The position numbers and the translations under genes are program-made. The notes beneath the pieces were generated by a model. That model had not been told where the DNA came from. It worked only from the letters and a program-made list of their open reading frames with translations, and did no database searches. A DNA stretch of 64,000 bases from Monosporascus cannonballus (lineage: Eukaryota; Ascomycota; Sordariomycetes; Xylariales): the NCBI GenBank assembly GCA_004154925.1, contig QJNS01000267.1, positions 33,720 to 97,719 of the forward strand. Direction: 5' to 3'. This document shows positions 14,101 through 26,299 of the stretch, piece by piece (position 1 is the stretch's first letter; the number at the start of each line of letters is the position of its first letter).

Positions 14101-14700
14101 AGTTTAAACAATTATTAAATTATAATCGCAATGGTTTATATTCAATAAAATATAATAAATATTTCAATAATATACCAGTGTTGTTATATATCATAATATC
14201 AAAAATATTTTAAATAATAAAATTATAATAGACATTAATATTATTTAAATTTCACCCGAATTAATAAACATATTTCCATATTAAGCTATTTTAATAATCG
14301 AATAATATTTTGTTTATGATTTTTAAATTATAATTAAGTTACTCGTATTTAATTATTGGTTGAAAATAGTCCAACCGATTTCGTTCGACAATTTTATATT
14401 ATATAATCTTTTACCAAAAACGGAGATATTTAATATTTTTTCACGATCGTTTTTTTATATATTTAAGCGTTAGACAATGATATGATTTCGTCTTTTCTGA
14501 GATTTTAGTTTGTAAAAATTCTTTTATTTGTTAATTTTTTTAATTACTAAATTGTCTTTTTTCCACCTATTTATTGTATTAAATCATATTTTTAAATGTG
14601 TAAAAACATAAATTTAGCTTCTTTTAAACTTTTATTCTTTTTATTATGTTTCGTATAACTATGTCTTATTATTTCGCTTATATTTGCGTTAACCTTTTTA
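11184..14700. other. AT-rich RIP-saturated DNA, unassigned
   Basis: About 3.5 kb of AT-rich sequence with no frame I can assign to a family. One short patch of ordinary composition (13,890-14,017) interrupts it and is listed separately. It may contain the upstream gag and pol parts of the chromodomain-bearing gypsy relic that follows, but no reverse transcriptase block is readable. Confidence 0.4.
13890..14017. other. Short patch of normal base composition inside AT-rich DNA
   Basis: About 128 bp retaining many CpA and TpG steps (for example CCCAGAGCAAAAGATCTGCG), whereas the flanks are saturated with TpA. It forms the core of a 67-codon plus-strand open frame with no family resemblance that I recognise; the open frame is probably fortuitous. 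It could be a short single-copy stretch or a later insertion. Confidence 0.4.
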
Positions 14701-14729
14701 AAAAATCTTATTAAATTTTTATTACGGGA

Positions 14730-15760
14730 TTTCTTAAAAGCTTAAGTTTAAATAAGTTAAAATATAATATAATCCTGGTGATCGTTAACCGCTTTACGAA
14801 ATTAAAATTATTTATTTTTGCGGTTAAAACCTTAATTATAACCGAATTAACCTAATTATTTTACGACGAATTTAAGTATAAATTCGGTACGTTAACTGGA
14901 ATTATTACCGATAAAAATAAGTTATTAACGAATTTATTTTAAATTGAATTTTACAAAAAGCGAAAAATAAAACGGCAAATATCGACTATTTATTATTCGT
15001 AAAGCAATAAGTAAATGGAACGTATTTATTAAATTTTAAAATATTATTTCCGTAATTACGTTAATAAATATTAAAATAAATAAATAAAGTTATTGTAAAA
15101 TGCGGAATTTATATATAATAATATATAAAATGCGTTTATCGGTCGTTTTTCGTTTAAAACCTTGTATAAATATTATTTAAAAATAATAAAATATTTTTAT
15201 AAAGGTTTAAGAGATAAATATAAGAAAATAAAAAGGGTTTCGAAAAAATGACGGTTATTTATTAAATAATATACGGATATTAAAAAAGAATAATAGCCAC
15301 TTTAAAAAAATATTATAATTAATGTTATATATTTATAAAATTTTAATTAGAATAATAAATAAATTTATCGATTAAAAGTTTTTAATTTAAAAATAAAAAG
15401 TTCGTATTTATTTATATCTGGATTACAATTAAAAAATAAATAAGTTTTTAAGCGTATAAAGTAATTTTTTAACTATATATTTTCAATATCTTTATTAAAA
15501 CCGTAATATAACCGGAAACCGGATAACGTTTAAATAACGTTACCGGATTTAATAAAAAAATAAAGAAAATAAATAATAAAGGATATCGTCCGTTATCGAA
15601 ATAACCGGAGGTAACGTAAATATTTAATTAAATGGGAAAGCTGGCTTATCGAATATAATATATGGGAACCCCGAAAACATTTCGAATATATGCTTAAGAT
15701 ATTATAACGTTATAAGAAAAAAATTAAATACGTATAGAGAAAATAAAACGACTTAAAAAT
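14730..15760 (+). pseudogene. Ty3/gypsy integrase with C-terminal chromodomain, RIP-degraded
   Basis: Plus-strand translation across stops gives the gypsy integrase core in order: a VNRFTKLK block matching the V-D-R-F-T-K motif (about 14,780-14,805), IITDKN (about 14,905-14,925) matching the I-S-D-R-D block, and further blocks equivalent to YHPQTDGQTER and to AEFIYNN (about 14,980-15,130). A chromodomain follows at about 15,573-15,720, with KYLIKWE and YNIWEP blocks. Integrases ending in a chromodomain define the chromovirus clade, in which this domain can steer insertion to heterochromatin. The orientation is opposite to the other gypsy copies here, so this is a different family. Its LTRs were not found. 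Confidence 0.75.
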
Positions 15761-17409
15761 TATACGGTAATAATAACTTAATTAAAAATTGGTTACCTAA
15801 TAATTATAAATATTATAAAAAATAATTCCAAATAAAATTAAAATATTAATATTAAAAAATTATTTAGTTATATAATTACTTTTAAGCTTTTAACGAATAA
15901 TTACCTTATCGTATACCGATCGGAAATTTACAAATAACGTAAAAAAAGTTAAATATTTATTTCGAAAATACAATTTCGTATTTAATTATTAAGTTTTACG
16001 TTAATTAAATTTTAATAAGCGTATTAAAGAAATTAATATAGGAATATCAGAAAATAATTAGAAAATATATAACGGCAAAACGCAGATATATTTGTTAAAT
16101 TTGTTAAGTATAAAATCCGGAAAAAATTTAAAAATGGTTTATTTTTATAAAAAAACAAGGCCTAAATAACCGGAATATAATTTGTTATTAATCGGAAATA
16201 AGGCGTTATCCTTAAAACGTTTAACATATTAAAATTTAATAATAATTTTGTTAAGTAAAACTGTTTTTTAATTAAAGTTATTAATAAGTATTAAAATTTT
16301 ATTAAAGTATTAAAAAATAGGCGGAAAATGTTTATAAGCAGGAAATATAACGGCATAACGGCTTTTAAAAGTTATTTTATTTATAGGGGTACCTTAAAAT
16401 TACATTTAATTGGAGATTAATTACGGAATAATAAGAAAAAAACCGTAATATTTATAAAAAGGATTTAAATTTATAAATTTATAAAACCGCGTTAAAATTG
16501 GACTTTTGCAGTTATAACGGACGATTAAAGGTTAATTTCCGTTATATTAAAAAAACGATATTCCTTAATAATAACCGTATTAAGGGCAAGTTCGGCTTTG
16601 CGAAAAACGTCAAGTCGACGACCGACCGCAACTATATTAAAACGTTTATATTAAATATTCGTAATACGAACTTTTTCGAATTCGTCGATTAACTCCTAGT
16701 TATTGGTGTCGAATGAAAAAATTATCTGGGCGGCATTTTTAAAACCGATTAAAATTTAAACGGAAATTAAATAATAATATTAATAATATTAAAAATAATT
16801 ACTTATTACGCGAAAAGTTTTATAATAACAATTGGTTATAACGTAATTTAAGGCGTTTAAAGCTTAAACGTAAACCGTACGGTAATCAAAATAACGTTAT
16901 ATTACATAAATATAATACGGCTTATTACCGTCCGTAATACAACTGGTATTTATTTTATTATCGGCGTCGAAAGGATAACGCTTAAGGAAATCCCAAGCCT
17001 TTTTAATGTCAAAATATTATTTTTTAGAATTTCTTCCGAAAAAAAGATATAACGAACGGAAATAATATGCAAAATAAACGGAAAAAGCGAAATAAGAATA
17101 AAGAAAAAGGAGAAACCGAACGAAATGCGTATATAAAAGGAATAAAAATATAAATGCGAAAATGAAAAAAAAGGTAAATAAAATAAGGTTAAAAATGGAT
17201 TATAATAAGAAATTAAGCGAAATATAATTAATTACGTAATATAATACGTATTAATTATTACGGTAATTATTTATAATATAATATAACGATAAATTATTAA
17301 TAAGGATACGTAATTAAATTTCCGAAATACGTTATATTAAATTAATAATATTATTATTAAGGATTAATAGCTTAAAAAAAGGAAATAATTATGAAAATAT
17401 AACCCTTAT
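15761..17409. other. AT-rich DNA with one short surviving frame
   Basis: RIP-affected sequence downstream of the chromodomain relic. It contains a 64-codon plus-strand frame (16,498-16,692), rich in Lys, Asn and Arg, with no motif I recognise and probably a transposon remnant. The stop-ridden frame continues in recognisable protein-like composition to about 17.0 kb. No LTR boundary could be placed. Confidence 0.35.
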
Positions 17410-17590
17410 AAAGATAAAGCTAGTAACCGACCAGCTACCGATTAGCCACCGACCCACTTATTAGTATAAATCCACCATCTGGCAGCTAATAAAAAACGCC
17501 AGATGGAAGTAACCTAATACATTCACTTCTTGGAATCCGCTTTACGACTGGTCGGAGATCACTTCACCCAGCTCACAGCTGTCCATTATC
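17410..17590. repeat. Un-RIPped patch with two nested inverted repeats
   Basis: About 180 bp of ordinary composition, rich in CpA, within saturated AT-rich DNA. It contains an inner perfect 9-bp inverted repeat, CCATCTGGC (17,475-17,483) with GCCAGATGG (17,498-17,506) and a 14-base loop. This is enclosed by an outer perfect 8-bp inverted repeat, CCGACCAG (17,427-17,434) with CTGGTCGG (17,548-17,555). No open frame is present. It could be a small non-autonomous insertion or an RNA-forming element; the sequence alone does not decide. Confidence 0.5.
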
Positions 17591-19700
17591 TTACAAAAAG
17601 GTTTAAATTTTCGAAATATTTAATACGTAAGATAATTTATATATTAATCATAATATTTTAAAAATCGTAAAAAGTTTTAATTTCGAGCTTAAAGATTTAA
17701 CGAATAATTAATTAAGGGGTTAGAATTCGGGGATAAAGGAGCTTACGAGCAAAACTGGAATTAATCGTAGATTTTTAACCCCTGAAAATATTCCTAATTC
17801 GGAAAATAAAGTCCAGGAAAACGTTTAAAAGAACAAAGTTCAGTTGTTTGATAAAGCCGAAGTTTAGTTATTTGTTAAAAGTATAAAGCTTACGAAATAT
17901 TGGTAGGCTTACTGTAAGGAAAGTAATACGGAAAAAGCTTTTCGGGAAGTGTATTTAACGGGAATTATATGTGAATTGGCTTATTTGCATATATCTAAAG
18001 TTAGGTTCGGGACTTTAATAGGTAAAAAAAGTCCCGGTAATTAAAAAAGCTTTATTTTCCGTATTTTCATATAGAAAAAAAAGGAAAATAACCGTAAATA
18101 TTTATTCGCAAAAGTAAAAAGTTACGAAAACAAGAAAATCCTAATAATACTAAAAATGGTAGCGTTTATTCGGTAAACGTTACCGTAATTTACGAAAGCA
18201 ACAAAATATATTAAACTTTAAATCAAAATTGAACGAAAATTATTTATTTATTTACGTTATTATAATATCCGGCAAAATAAAAATAGGAAATGCTTTATAC
18301 TTTTTATATTATATTTACGGTAAAAGAATTATAAAAAAACGTTAAAAAGTTAAGCGCAGTATTCGGCATATCTAGAATTTATAAGGATTAGTTAATTAAG
18401 CCGCCTAAGCTATAAAAGGACTTTAATAAGCATTTTTAGGGTAAACATTTAAAAAGGATGCTAAAAAAGATTATGTCGTTTAGAGAACGCGGAATATAAA
18501 AGGAAATATCGATTATATAAGTTAAATTTAAATTAATCCCTTTAAAATAGATTTTTATATATAAGTTCGACAAAAATAATTAGTTAAAACGCTGCAAATT
18601 ACGTATTTGTATATACTCCGATTTTTAAAAAGCCGATTCGCTTATTAATACTTATATTATTACGTTTATAATTAAATTTTTTAAATAGTTATAAATATAA
18701 CTGTTAAATTCGATTTTAAAATTTCTTAGTTCGATATTAAAATAGCTTTTTTAAATATTTTTCTCAAAAAATAAACCAAAGTAATTTGCGTTTTCCCCGA
18801 TACCTTTAAGAAAAACGGAATGTACGTAAAATTCGAACGAACGTTATATAGATTTAGAGATTTATTTTTGTTATAGTATCAGCAGTTTTTTTTTTACCTT
18901 ACGGAAATTAGGGCTTATCGTATCCTTAAAAAAGCCATACCTGTTTTATAATAAGTAACGTACGTTCGTTTTCGTATTTTTTATTAATAATTTGTTATTT
19001 TTTTATTACCGGAAAGATTAACGCCGAATCGATAAATTATTCCTAAAGCTAAAGAGAATATATAATGTTAAAAATTAAGGCGAAACGAACTGGTTCCTAG
19101 GTATTCGAATAATTCGGAATAAATCAAAGAAAAAGATTTTTTAGTTTACGACTTTTATATTAAAAAAGTCGTTATTCGTTTTAAGCTTATAAAAAGCGTT
19201 CAGGTACCGCCAACCCTTTTAAGGATTAAAAAGCTTCTTTCTAATACCGGAATAACGTTTAAGAAATAAATTAAAACTTATTAAAAGTACGTAAGTTTTA
19301 TTCTATATATAATAGCAATAATCCGCCTACACGTAATTTACGTAATTTCCGTGTTATTAAAGTTCTTAATTAATACATTTCATAATTATATTAAAGCGGT
19401 TAATAATGTAATCCGTTATTTTTATTATATATGTTTTCTGGCGATCGTGTACGAGGGTAAAAGTACGAAAGCCCAAGCGGTATTAATTGTAGAAAATATA
19501 TCGTTTGCCGATAATCCCGAAACGCGGCGATTTTCTCAGCGCTATATAATAATTTTTTTGGAGGATTTACTATGTAAAAGGCAGTCCGTTAAATAACGAT
19601 AATAACTTCCATAATAAAACTTAAATCGTTTGTGTTAGAATATACGATTAAAGAAATTATACTTTTTAAATGCTTATTTCGGGAATTAAAGTTAATATTA
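17591..19700 (+). pseudogene. Ty1/copia retrotransposon relic (reverse transcriptase and RNase H)
   Basis: Plus-strand translation shows degraded copia landmarks: an FVFVFFINNLLFF block at about 18,965-19,005, equivalent to the Y/F-V-D-D catalytic box, then NWFLGIRIIR at about 19,085-19,115, the WFLGI motif characteristic of copia reverse transcriptases. The RNase H start follows, with SFADNPETRRFSQ (about 19,501-19,540). One 81-codon open stretch survives (19,351-19,596). The part from 17.6 to 18.7 kb presumably holds gag and integrase but is unreadable. No LTRs were identified, and this copy is distinct from the nested one at 20,682-32,979. Confidence 0.7.
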
Positions 19701-20459
19701 GGTTAAACTTAAAAATCTTTTATAATAATTAATAAGTAATTAAATTCGTAATAAGGAAAAACGAAAAGCTTAATGTTTAATTATGTTACATTAATAAATA
19801 AAATATATGGTTATATGAAAAACAAATCCGTAAATCATTAAACATAATATACTTATTTATAATTTAAATATCTATTAACGGATTAACGAACGTTTTTGTA
19901 AATAATAATTTATATATTATAAATTATTTTTTAAGTTTTAAAACTTATAACAAATATAATCGAAAAAACGTAAAAATAAATAAAACATGTAATGTTTTAT
20001 TAAGCCTAAAATTTCCGGGACGAATTTTCCTTGACTGTTTTTTTAAAAAAAAAACCATTATTATTATTATTATTATATTTATAATAAAAATAAATTGAAA
20101 ATTTACTTAATTATAGCTAATATTTACGTACGTACGGCAGGCGTATTACCGGTAAGTGTCATAATACCGATAAGCGCTATAATAATAAATATACCTATAT
20201 TTTCTTATTTTCTGGGCTTTTTTTAAAAGTATACGAATAGCCGTACGAAAAGGGTTTATTTCTTATAATTCCGGTTAATATTGCCTTTAAAGCATGGTAA
20301 TAAAATATATATATATATATACGGTAAAAGGCTTTATTTCTGAATATTTTATAAAACGTATTACGGCGGCGCGGATAACGGCAGGATTACAATTAGTAAT
20401 TAATAAAAAAAGTACTTTTTAAAAAGTAAGAAAATACGTATACCGGTACGTAAATATAT
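19701..20459. other. AT-rich DNA with simple repeats
   Basis: No gene seen. It contains a run of ATT units near 20,058-20,075 and a TA microsatellite near 20,310-20,330. Confidence 0.5.
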
Positions 20460-20681
20460 TCGGAAACGTAGCGTTAATAACGATTGCCTACGGCAGCGTC
20501 GTAATACGTATTATCGGAACGGCCGGCAAACGCGGAACGTAAGTAACCGAAGTAGGGTTCGGCGCGGCGTGCTTTACGCGTAGGGCGTTAGTAGGGCGGG
20601 CGAACGGGCGTTACGGGGGTTGCGGGCGTAGAAGTAGGCGCGGGCGTAAAAGTAGGCGCGGGCGCGGACGAGGCAGGAACG
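20460..20681. other. CpG-rich, CpA-depleted flank of the copia insertion
   Basis: A GC-rich stretch in which C survives almost only before G or C. By hand I find just two CpA steps in the last ~190 bp against a very large number of CpG, with frequent TpA. It carries an irregular tandem motif GTAGGCGCGGGCGTAAAA (about 20,629-20,665). This is what RIP would leave of a GC-rich sequence once CpA sites are exhausted. The last five bases (20,677-20,681, GAACG) are the copia target duplication; the sequence formerly continued at 32,985. Confidence 0.55.
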
Positions 20682-20844
20682 TGTCAGCTAGCAGGGGGTG
20701 CTCTAGCACCCTATATACGGAAGATTCCCTCTGATCGGAACAAATATGTTCCGGGACTAGATCACCTTAAAATGCAGTACGCGTTTTAAAACACCTGTAA
20801 CTAATTATTAATACATATATAACTAATATCCCTTATATCTAATA
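20682..20844 (+). repeat. Left (5') LTR of the copia element
   Basis: Starts TGTCAGCTAGCAGGGGGTGC and ends TATCTAATA, the RIP form of TATCTGACA. The outer ~85 bp are nearly unmutated and the inner ~73 bp are RIP-mutated; the right LTR shows the reverse. Confidence 0.92.
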
Positions 20845-22245
20845 ATTAAGAGTTTTATTAGTTTAATTAAGGCATATATTAATTAATTAATTATTAATAA
20901 AACGATATAAGCTATATATTAATTGTAATATTCGAAATATATTAATAATAATATTAATACTTACCGTTCCGTTAACATTTTCCGTCTTTTATAAAAAATC
21001 TAAAAATTAAAATCGTTTTAAAACCGAATTTTAATATAAAATGTATACGTTTAATATTTGGAATTATATCGATTTTAAATAAAATTATTAATAACTTATT
21101 AAATTTACAAAACTTAATGTAATTTCTTACATAAAAAAGCGAATTATTTATACGATACAAACTAATATTTTCAGCGGTTTTTCGTTTGTATTTATATTTT
21201 TCAAAAAACTGCTTAAAATATTAATTATACCAGTTACTTAACGAATACCTTTAAAATAATAATCGAAAGCAAATAAATCTATAATTAAAATGTTACGGCG
21301 TATATTTATAAAAATCGAAAATACAATACTTTTTATAAAAACATTAATGATTTTACGAAATAAATTTTAAAATCGGTATTTCCAGCGATTAAAAAACTGA
21401 TTTTTTTGGCTGGAAAAATATTACGAAAGTAATATGCTAGCTTAAGCGTACCCGATAAGGTATATAATAACAGATTCCTAATTAATATTTAACGGCAATA
21501 TCGCAAATAATTAAAATAAATATCGAAATTAATAAAGAAATTAAATAAATAAATCGTAAAATAATAACATATTATAGTCTAAGAATAATAATATAGTATT
21601 CCGGAAACGAAAATACCGATCGTATAAGTTAATAATTTATATATAATACTGGCTCTTATTATTAGGATTTGAAGGATTATTTTCCAAATTATAAAAAAAG
21701 CCGAAATTAATAAAAATATATTTATTTTTTTAAAAATAATGTTAATTTTATTAAAGTATTAAATTATAAAGAACATATTCGAATGGTTAAAAATATTAAG
21801 GTAACGCTTTTAAAATTTTACGAAATATCTGTAAATTTTTTTAATTAGGACGATTTTAATTAGGAAAGTTTTAAAAATATTAACCTTTAATCGCAGAGAG
21901 AAATTTTAAGCCGTAAACCGAAACGAGGTAACCGTAAAGGTTTTTATGCGGACAAAAATAATAATAAGTAAAAGCGTTAAAAATTAAATATATAAGTTAT
22001 CTAATATAAAACATATATAATTAATTATTATATATTATTTAATTATTATTATGCATTCTTTTAAAAAGAATTCCTTAAAAGGTTTCCGTTTTAACGATAA
22101 AATGGTAATATATATTTAAGGACGAATTTCCGCCGATTGACTTTTAATAGAAAAAATCGACTGTTTATCGAAAATTATGGAAAACTTTATTATATAAAAG
22201 ATAACTTAATTTTTTAAAAAGGTATAACAAATATTAATATATTTT

Positions 22246-24849
22246 TTGATTATTAATCAACGTAACGCCATAAATACTTTATTTGATTTTTTAAGGAATT
22301 TAGTTATTTTGGATTTAAGATTTACGATATATATTTTTAATTTAATTTATAAATTCCTAAATTTCAAATTTACTGGATACAATAACGAGATATACCTATG
22401 CAATAGTTTCGTCCTGATTAAGGGGTGCGGAAAAGTTAATATAATTTTTCGAAATTTTAACGGTATAAAAAAGTTCCGCTTATACGATATGGCTTATTAC
22501 AAAAATTTCGAATATAATATGATATTATTCCAGCAGTTTCTAAAAAAAAGGTATTAATAAAATAATAAAGGAATTAATAATTATATTCGAAACAAATATA
22601 ATTAGGTAATTATTACGTTAACAAATAATGTTAATTAACTCGATATTTAAAATATTAATATAATAATGTTTTATGTAGCTTTAATTATTTATAGACGAAA
22701 CGTTAATTTAAGAATAACAAAATTATTACGGACCGGTAATAATACTATATAGCATTTGAAATTAGGCCATTTAAGTCTCGAAATAATCGCTTAGTTATAA
22801 TCCTATACGAAAAGAATTTACCTAAAGGGTTTTATAACAATCGAATGCTAAATATACGAAAAGGCGAAAGTTAAAAACTTAATATGCTGTAAGCCAAAAA
22901 ACAATATCCTAATTAAGATAAAAGATCGTTATCGATTTTATAAACTTTGAAAAAAACCTTAAAGAATATAAATATATTATGTTTACTATCGATAGATATT
23001 TAAGTTTTATTTAGGATATTTATTTTAAGACCCGAAAATAAAATATATTAATTATAACGTTTTAATATTTTTTAGAAATCCTAAAAAATTAAAATAAAGT
23101 CCTTGTATATCTAAATAAATACGATAACGAAATCTTAAAAAAATATTAATTTCGAAATATGTTTAAATTAATTTTTTAATATTAAATTTAAACTTTTAAT
23201 ATTATATACCTAAATTCAGAGTCGGGATATAAAACTTTTAAAAAGTATAATAAAAGAAAAAGTAATTGCAATATAAAATAACATTAAATTATTTTTTTTC
23301 CTAATCGTATATATCCTTAAAGCGGCAATATATTTATATAACCGCGTTTTTAAAAATGCAGTTTTTTGGCAAAGTTTATACGAAATTTATTATATTTACC
23401 TGGCGTATTAAAATAGTGTTATAATATTTGATCGAAAGCTTTTATAAGCCCTTTTACAAATGTGCGGCTATATAACTTACGTTATAATAATTATCGTTAT
23501 AAAGAAAAAATAAAGATTTTAAAAATTAAATCTCAAAATATAAATTAATTATTTTATCGATTACCGATTTACAAATTTTTGCGAGATTTAAAACGCATTA
23601 ATTAATAAGGTTATTATTATTTGAAATATATAATTTAATAAAAAGCTTATTTTTTAAGGTAATATTAAAAATTTAAACGATACCCTTGTATATATTATAG
23701 AAAAAAGGTAATAAAAGTTATTCTGATAAATACATATACCTGATTAAAACGATAATTATTTAATTTATACACAAAAGAAAATATAACGCTAAATAAAATA
23801 CTTTAATTACCGAATAAACAAAAAATATAATTCCCGAAAGATAATAACGTAAATATGTACGGAATAAGGAAAAATAAGCTTGTTCGCAAAATATTAATAA
23901 TCTTTATATAATTATTATATTGAAATTATTTTTATTCCTTGAATTATTACCGTTATTAATTTTTACCTTAATAATTATTACGATTATTACGTTAACGAAA
24001 AAAAAATAGCTTTAGGTTTTTCTTATGGTGTTTAACTTAACAAAATAATAAAAAATAAAAATATTTTATGAATTATAAGTATAAGTTTTCTGTATATTAC
24101 GTATTAAGAAAATATTATTCGAAATAAATACAATATATTGAAAATTGTATTTAATATAAAACGTTTAACCCCTTTTATAAATACGTACGATAATCGGCCG
24201 GTAAATTACGAAAGTTTAAAGAAATTTATTATCCGAAGTACGAGTTATTTTGATCGGAAAAATAATAATACCTTAATATATAAAACAGTATTTAATTTAT
24301 AAAACCGGTTATATAAACGTAATTTATCGTTATTATCGTAAAGTTATAAAAAGCTAAATATATACCAGTTAAGAAAAATATTCGGTAAAGCCGAAAAAGT
24401 TTATTTATAAAACTATAAAAAATGCGATCTTAAAAGGCCGTTAATTAGTTTTTAGCTAAAAGGAAATAAGTTTTAAGGTAAATATAAGTATACGTTTATA
24501 AATTTAATAAGTATAAATTAGTTTTAAAAATATAAAACCCGTTTTATTATACAAAGTAATTAATAGCTTAAAATTATTTGTAACGATATATATATATATT
24601 TATTTTCGCTAAAAATCGTTTTTAACTTTAATCGTTATTACGGTTAATTTCGATATAAAATTTAAGTAATATAATGTTATAAATATCTTTATAAATAGTA
24701 ATTTATCTTATAAAATGTATATAAAAACCCCTTTAAGATATTTATAACGTAATAAGGTTTTTCTGATTAACAAAATATTATATGGATTAAGAGAGGTATT
24801 TTTGTTATAATAAAAGAATTTATTAAAATATTTAAAAATTGGGATTTAA
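22246..24849 (+). pseudogene. copia pol, first part: protease segment, integrase and start of reverse transcriptase
   Basis: A 103-codon open stretch (22,246-22,557) contains the segment around the copia protease, with an IKGCGKVNI block like the family's LKGYG-V-I, followed by a V/M-A-Y-x-x-x-F-x-x-N block. A GAG-pre-integrase block WHLKLGHLSLE... lies near 22,745-22,790, followed by an integrase start with LSIDI (about 22,980-23,000). The reverse transcriptase block LYGLREV is at about 24,778-24,800, and reading stops at ...NWDLI where the gypsy LTR begins. Several stop codons occur; the reading frame resumes at 31,654. It acted formerly in reverse transcription and integration of the element. 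Confidence 0.8.
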
Positions 24850-25220
24850 TATAACGGCTAGGGGGTTTAACCAACTATTAAACCTTAAGTCGACAAGTTT
24901 ATGTTAGCAGAAATATCGTAGGAATCTAAGTAATAAATATAGTAACGTATTACGTTTTATAATACCAAAAGTACTTTAGGTAACGATATCGTATTACAAG
25001 CTAAAGCTATTTAAATTATGGATATAATAAACGTATATATCTTGATTTTTTTTAATCCCATCGAACCCGGCTTTATAAGCTTTACGGTCGATTCTGTCGA
25101 GCTCGGCTTTATGGACTTTGCGGTCGATCTTATCGAACTATTACGTAACTCGACCTACATAACTTAGTTATTTCCTTATTGCGACCGTTTCCCGAGGCCG
25201 CAGCCTGTCAGGTTATAATA
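24850..25220 (-). repeat. 3' LTR of the nested gypsy element (left on the plus strand)
   Basis: Begins TATAACGGCTAGGGGGTTT (originally TGTGACGG) and ends GGTTATAATA (from GGTCATAACA). It is about 371 bp against 334 bp for its partner; the length difference lies in a variable block of CGA/GGCTTTA-type repeats at about 25,065-25,140. Confidence 0.88.
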
Positions 25221-25280
25221 CGATTCTTTTTTTCTATAATTCTCGTCCCGAAAATTTCTTTTCTTTTATAAGTCCTCTTT

Positions 25281-25870
25281 TTGTTATTATGTCGGGTCGT
25301 ATTAAAAAGCCGATTAATCGAAAAAACGAAAAAACGAAAGAATTTGCTTAAATTAATCACTTTTCGAACCCTAGATATGCCTGTATGTTCTTATTATGCT
25401 CGTCGCGAATTACCATCTTATCGTACTTTTTCGTCGGATTTCTCCAGGTACGAAAAGTACATAACGTAAAACCAAGGTTTTTGTAACGTTAACGGTTTTT
25501 TTACTTTTTAGCTTAAAAAGTTCGTTTCTAATTATCTTAAGGTTAAAACGGAACTTAAGAAAGCTAAGAAAAAAACGGAACAGGCTTAGGCCAAAGTTCG
25601 CCATTTTCGAAAATAAAAGAAATTATGGGCCGACGGTATAGTACATATGCTATTTCGGAGGCTTTGATCCCTAAAGGAATTGGATAAATTAAAACGTTAA
25701 GAAAACAGGCCGACATAGGGGCCGCTCAGGCCATATCGGCAAAGGCCGTAATTTCTTTCGACTAGTCCAACCTTGACTTTATCGATTGGTCGTCTACCGA
25801 TTAAGAGACCTTTAACCCTGTTAACCTCGGCGTTGCTGGTAAAAGTTTTTCAACAAACGTTAAGCGCTAA
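25281..25870 (+). pseudogene. Cysteine-rich ORF antisense to gypsy pol, adjacent to its LTR
   Basis: A plus-strand frame, opposite to the element's gag-pol, reads from about 25,281 with a 62-codon open start and then stops of RIP type. It shows a CSYYARRELPSY stretch followed by SSDFSRYEKY: cysteine positions C-x2-C...C...C-x2-C in which most cysteines have become tyrosine (TGC/TGT to TAC/TAT, a G to A change). A Lys/Glu-rich, probably coiled-coil segment follows (KTELKKAKKKTEQ), then an acidic and aromatic tail with WS and NPVNLGVAG. From memory, such accessory frames occur in some fungal gypsy elements. The function is unknown; a small zinc-binding protein is an inference. Confidence 0.55.
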
Positions 25871-26299
25871 TAAGGTTTTTAACAAATTCCTAGGTACTTT
25901 CGGAATCCGGATATTTTTTTTTATTTAATTAGGTATTAGGTAAATTCGTTTTATTTTTGTATATCGAAAAAAAAAACATTTTGCATATTTATTTATTTTT
26001 TACTTTATATCGTTTTATGCCGCATATATTTTAATTATATCTGCTATCAACTTAAATAAAAAACGTAAAAAATTAAGTAAAGTTTAATTTTTAATAAAAG
26101 TTCTAATTAAGAGTTCTTTTCTGAGATTTTCTTGGCGATTTTATATTGACCGATATATTTAAAATCGAATGTTTTATTAAATCTTTTTCTTTAAATATTT
26201 TTCGTAACGAAAAAAAGTATTTCCCCTTTTTCGAAAGTTAATCCTTTTAACGTTTTTTAATTATAATATTTGTTTATTTAATTTCGTACGAATTGTAAT

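Noticed and set aside
22246..22557. 103-codon frame as an independent gene
   Set aside because: Its blocks match the protease region of Ty1/copia polyproteins and it lies in order within the copia element.
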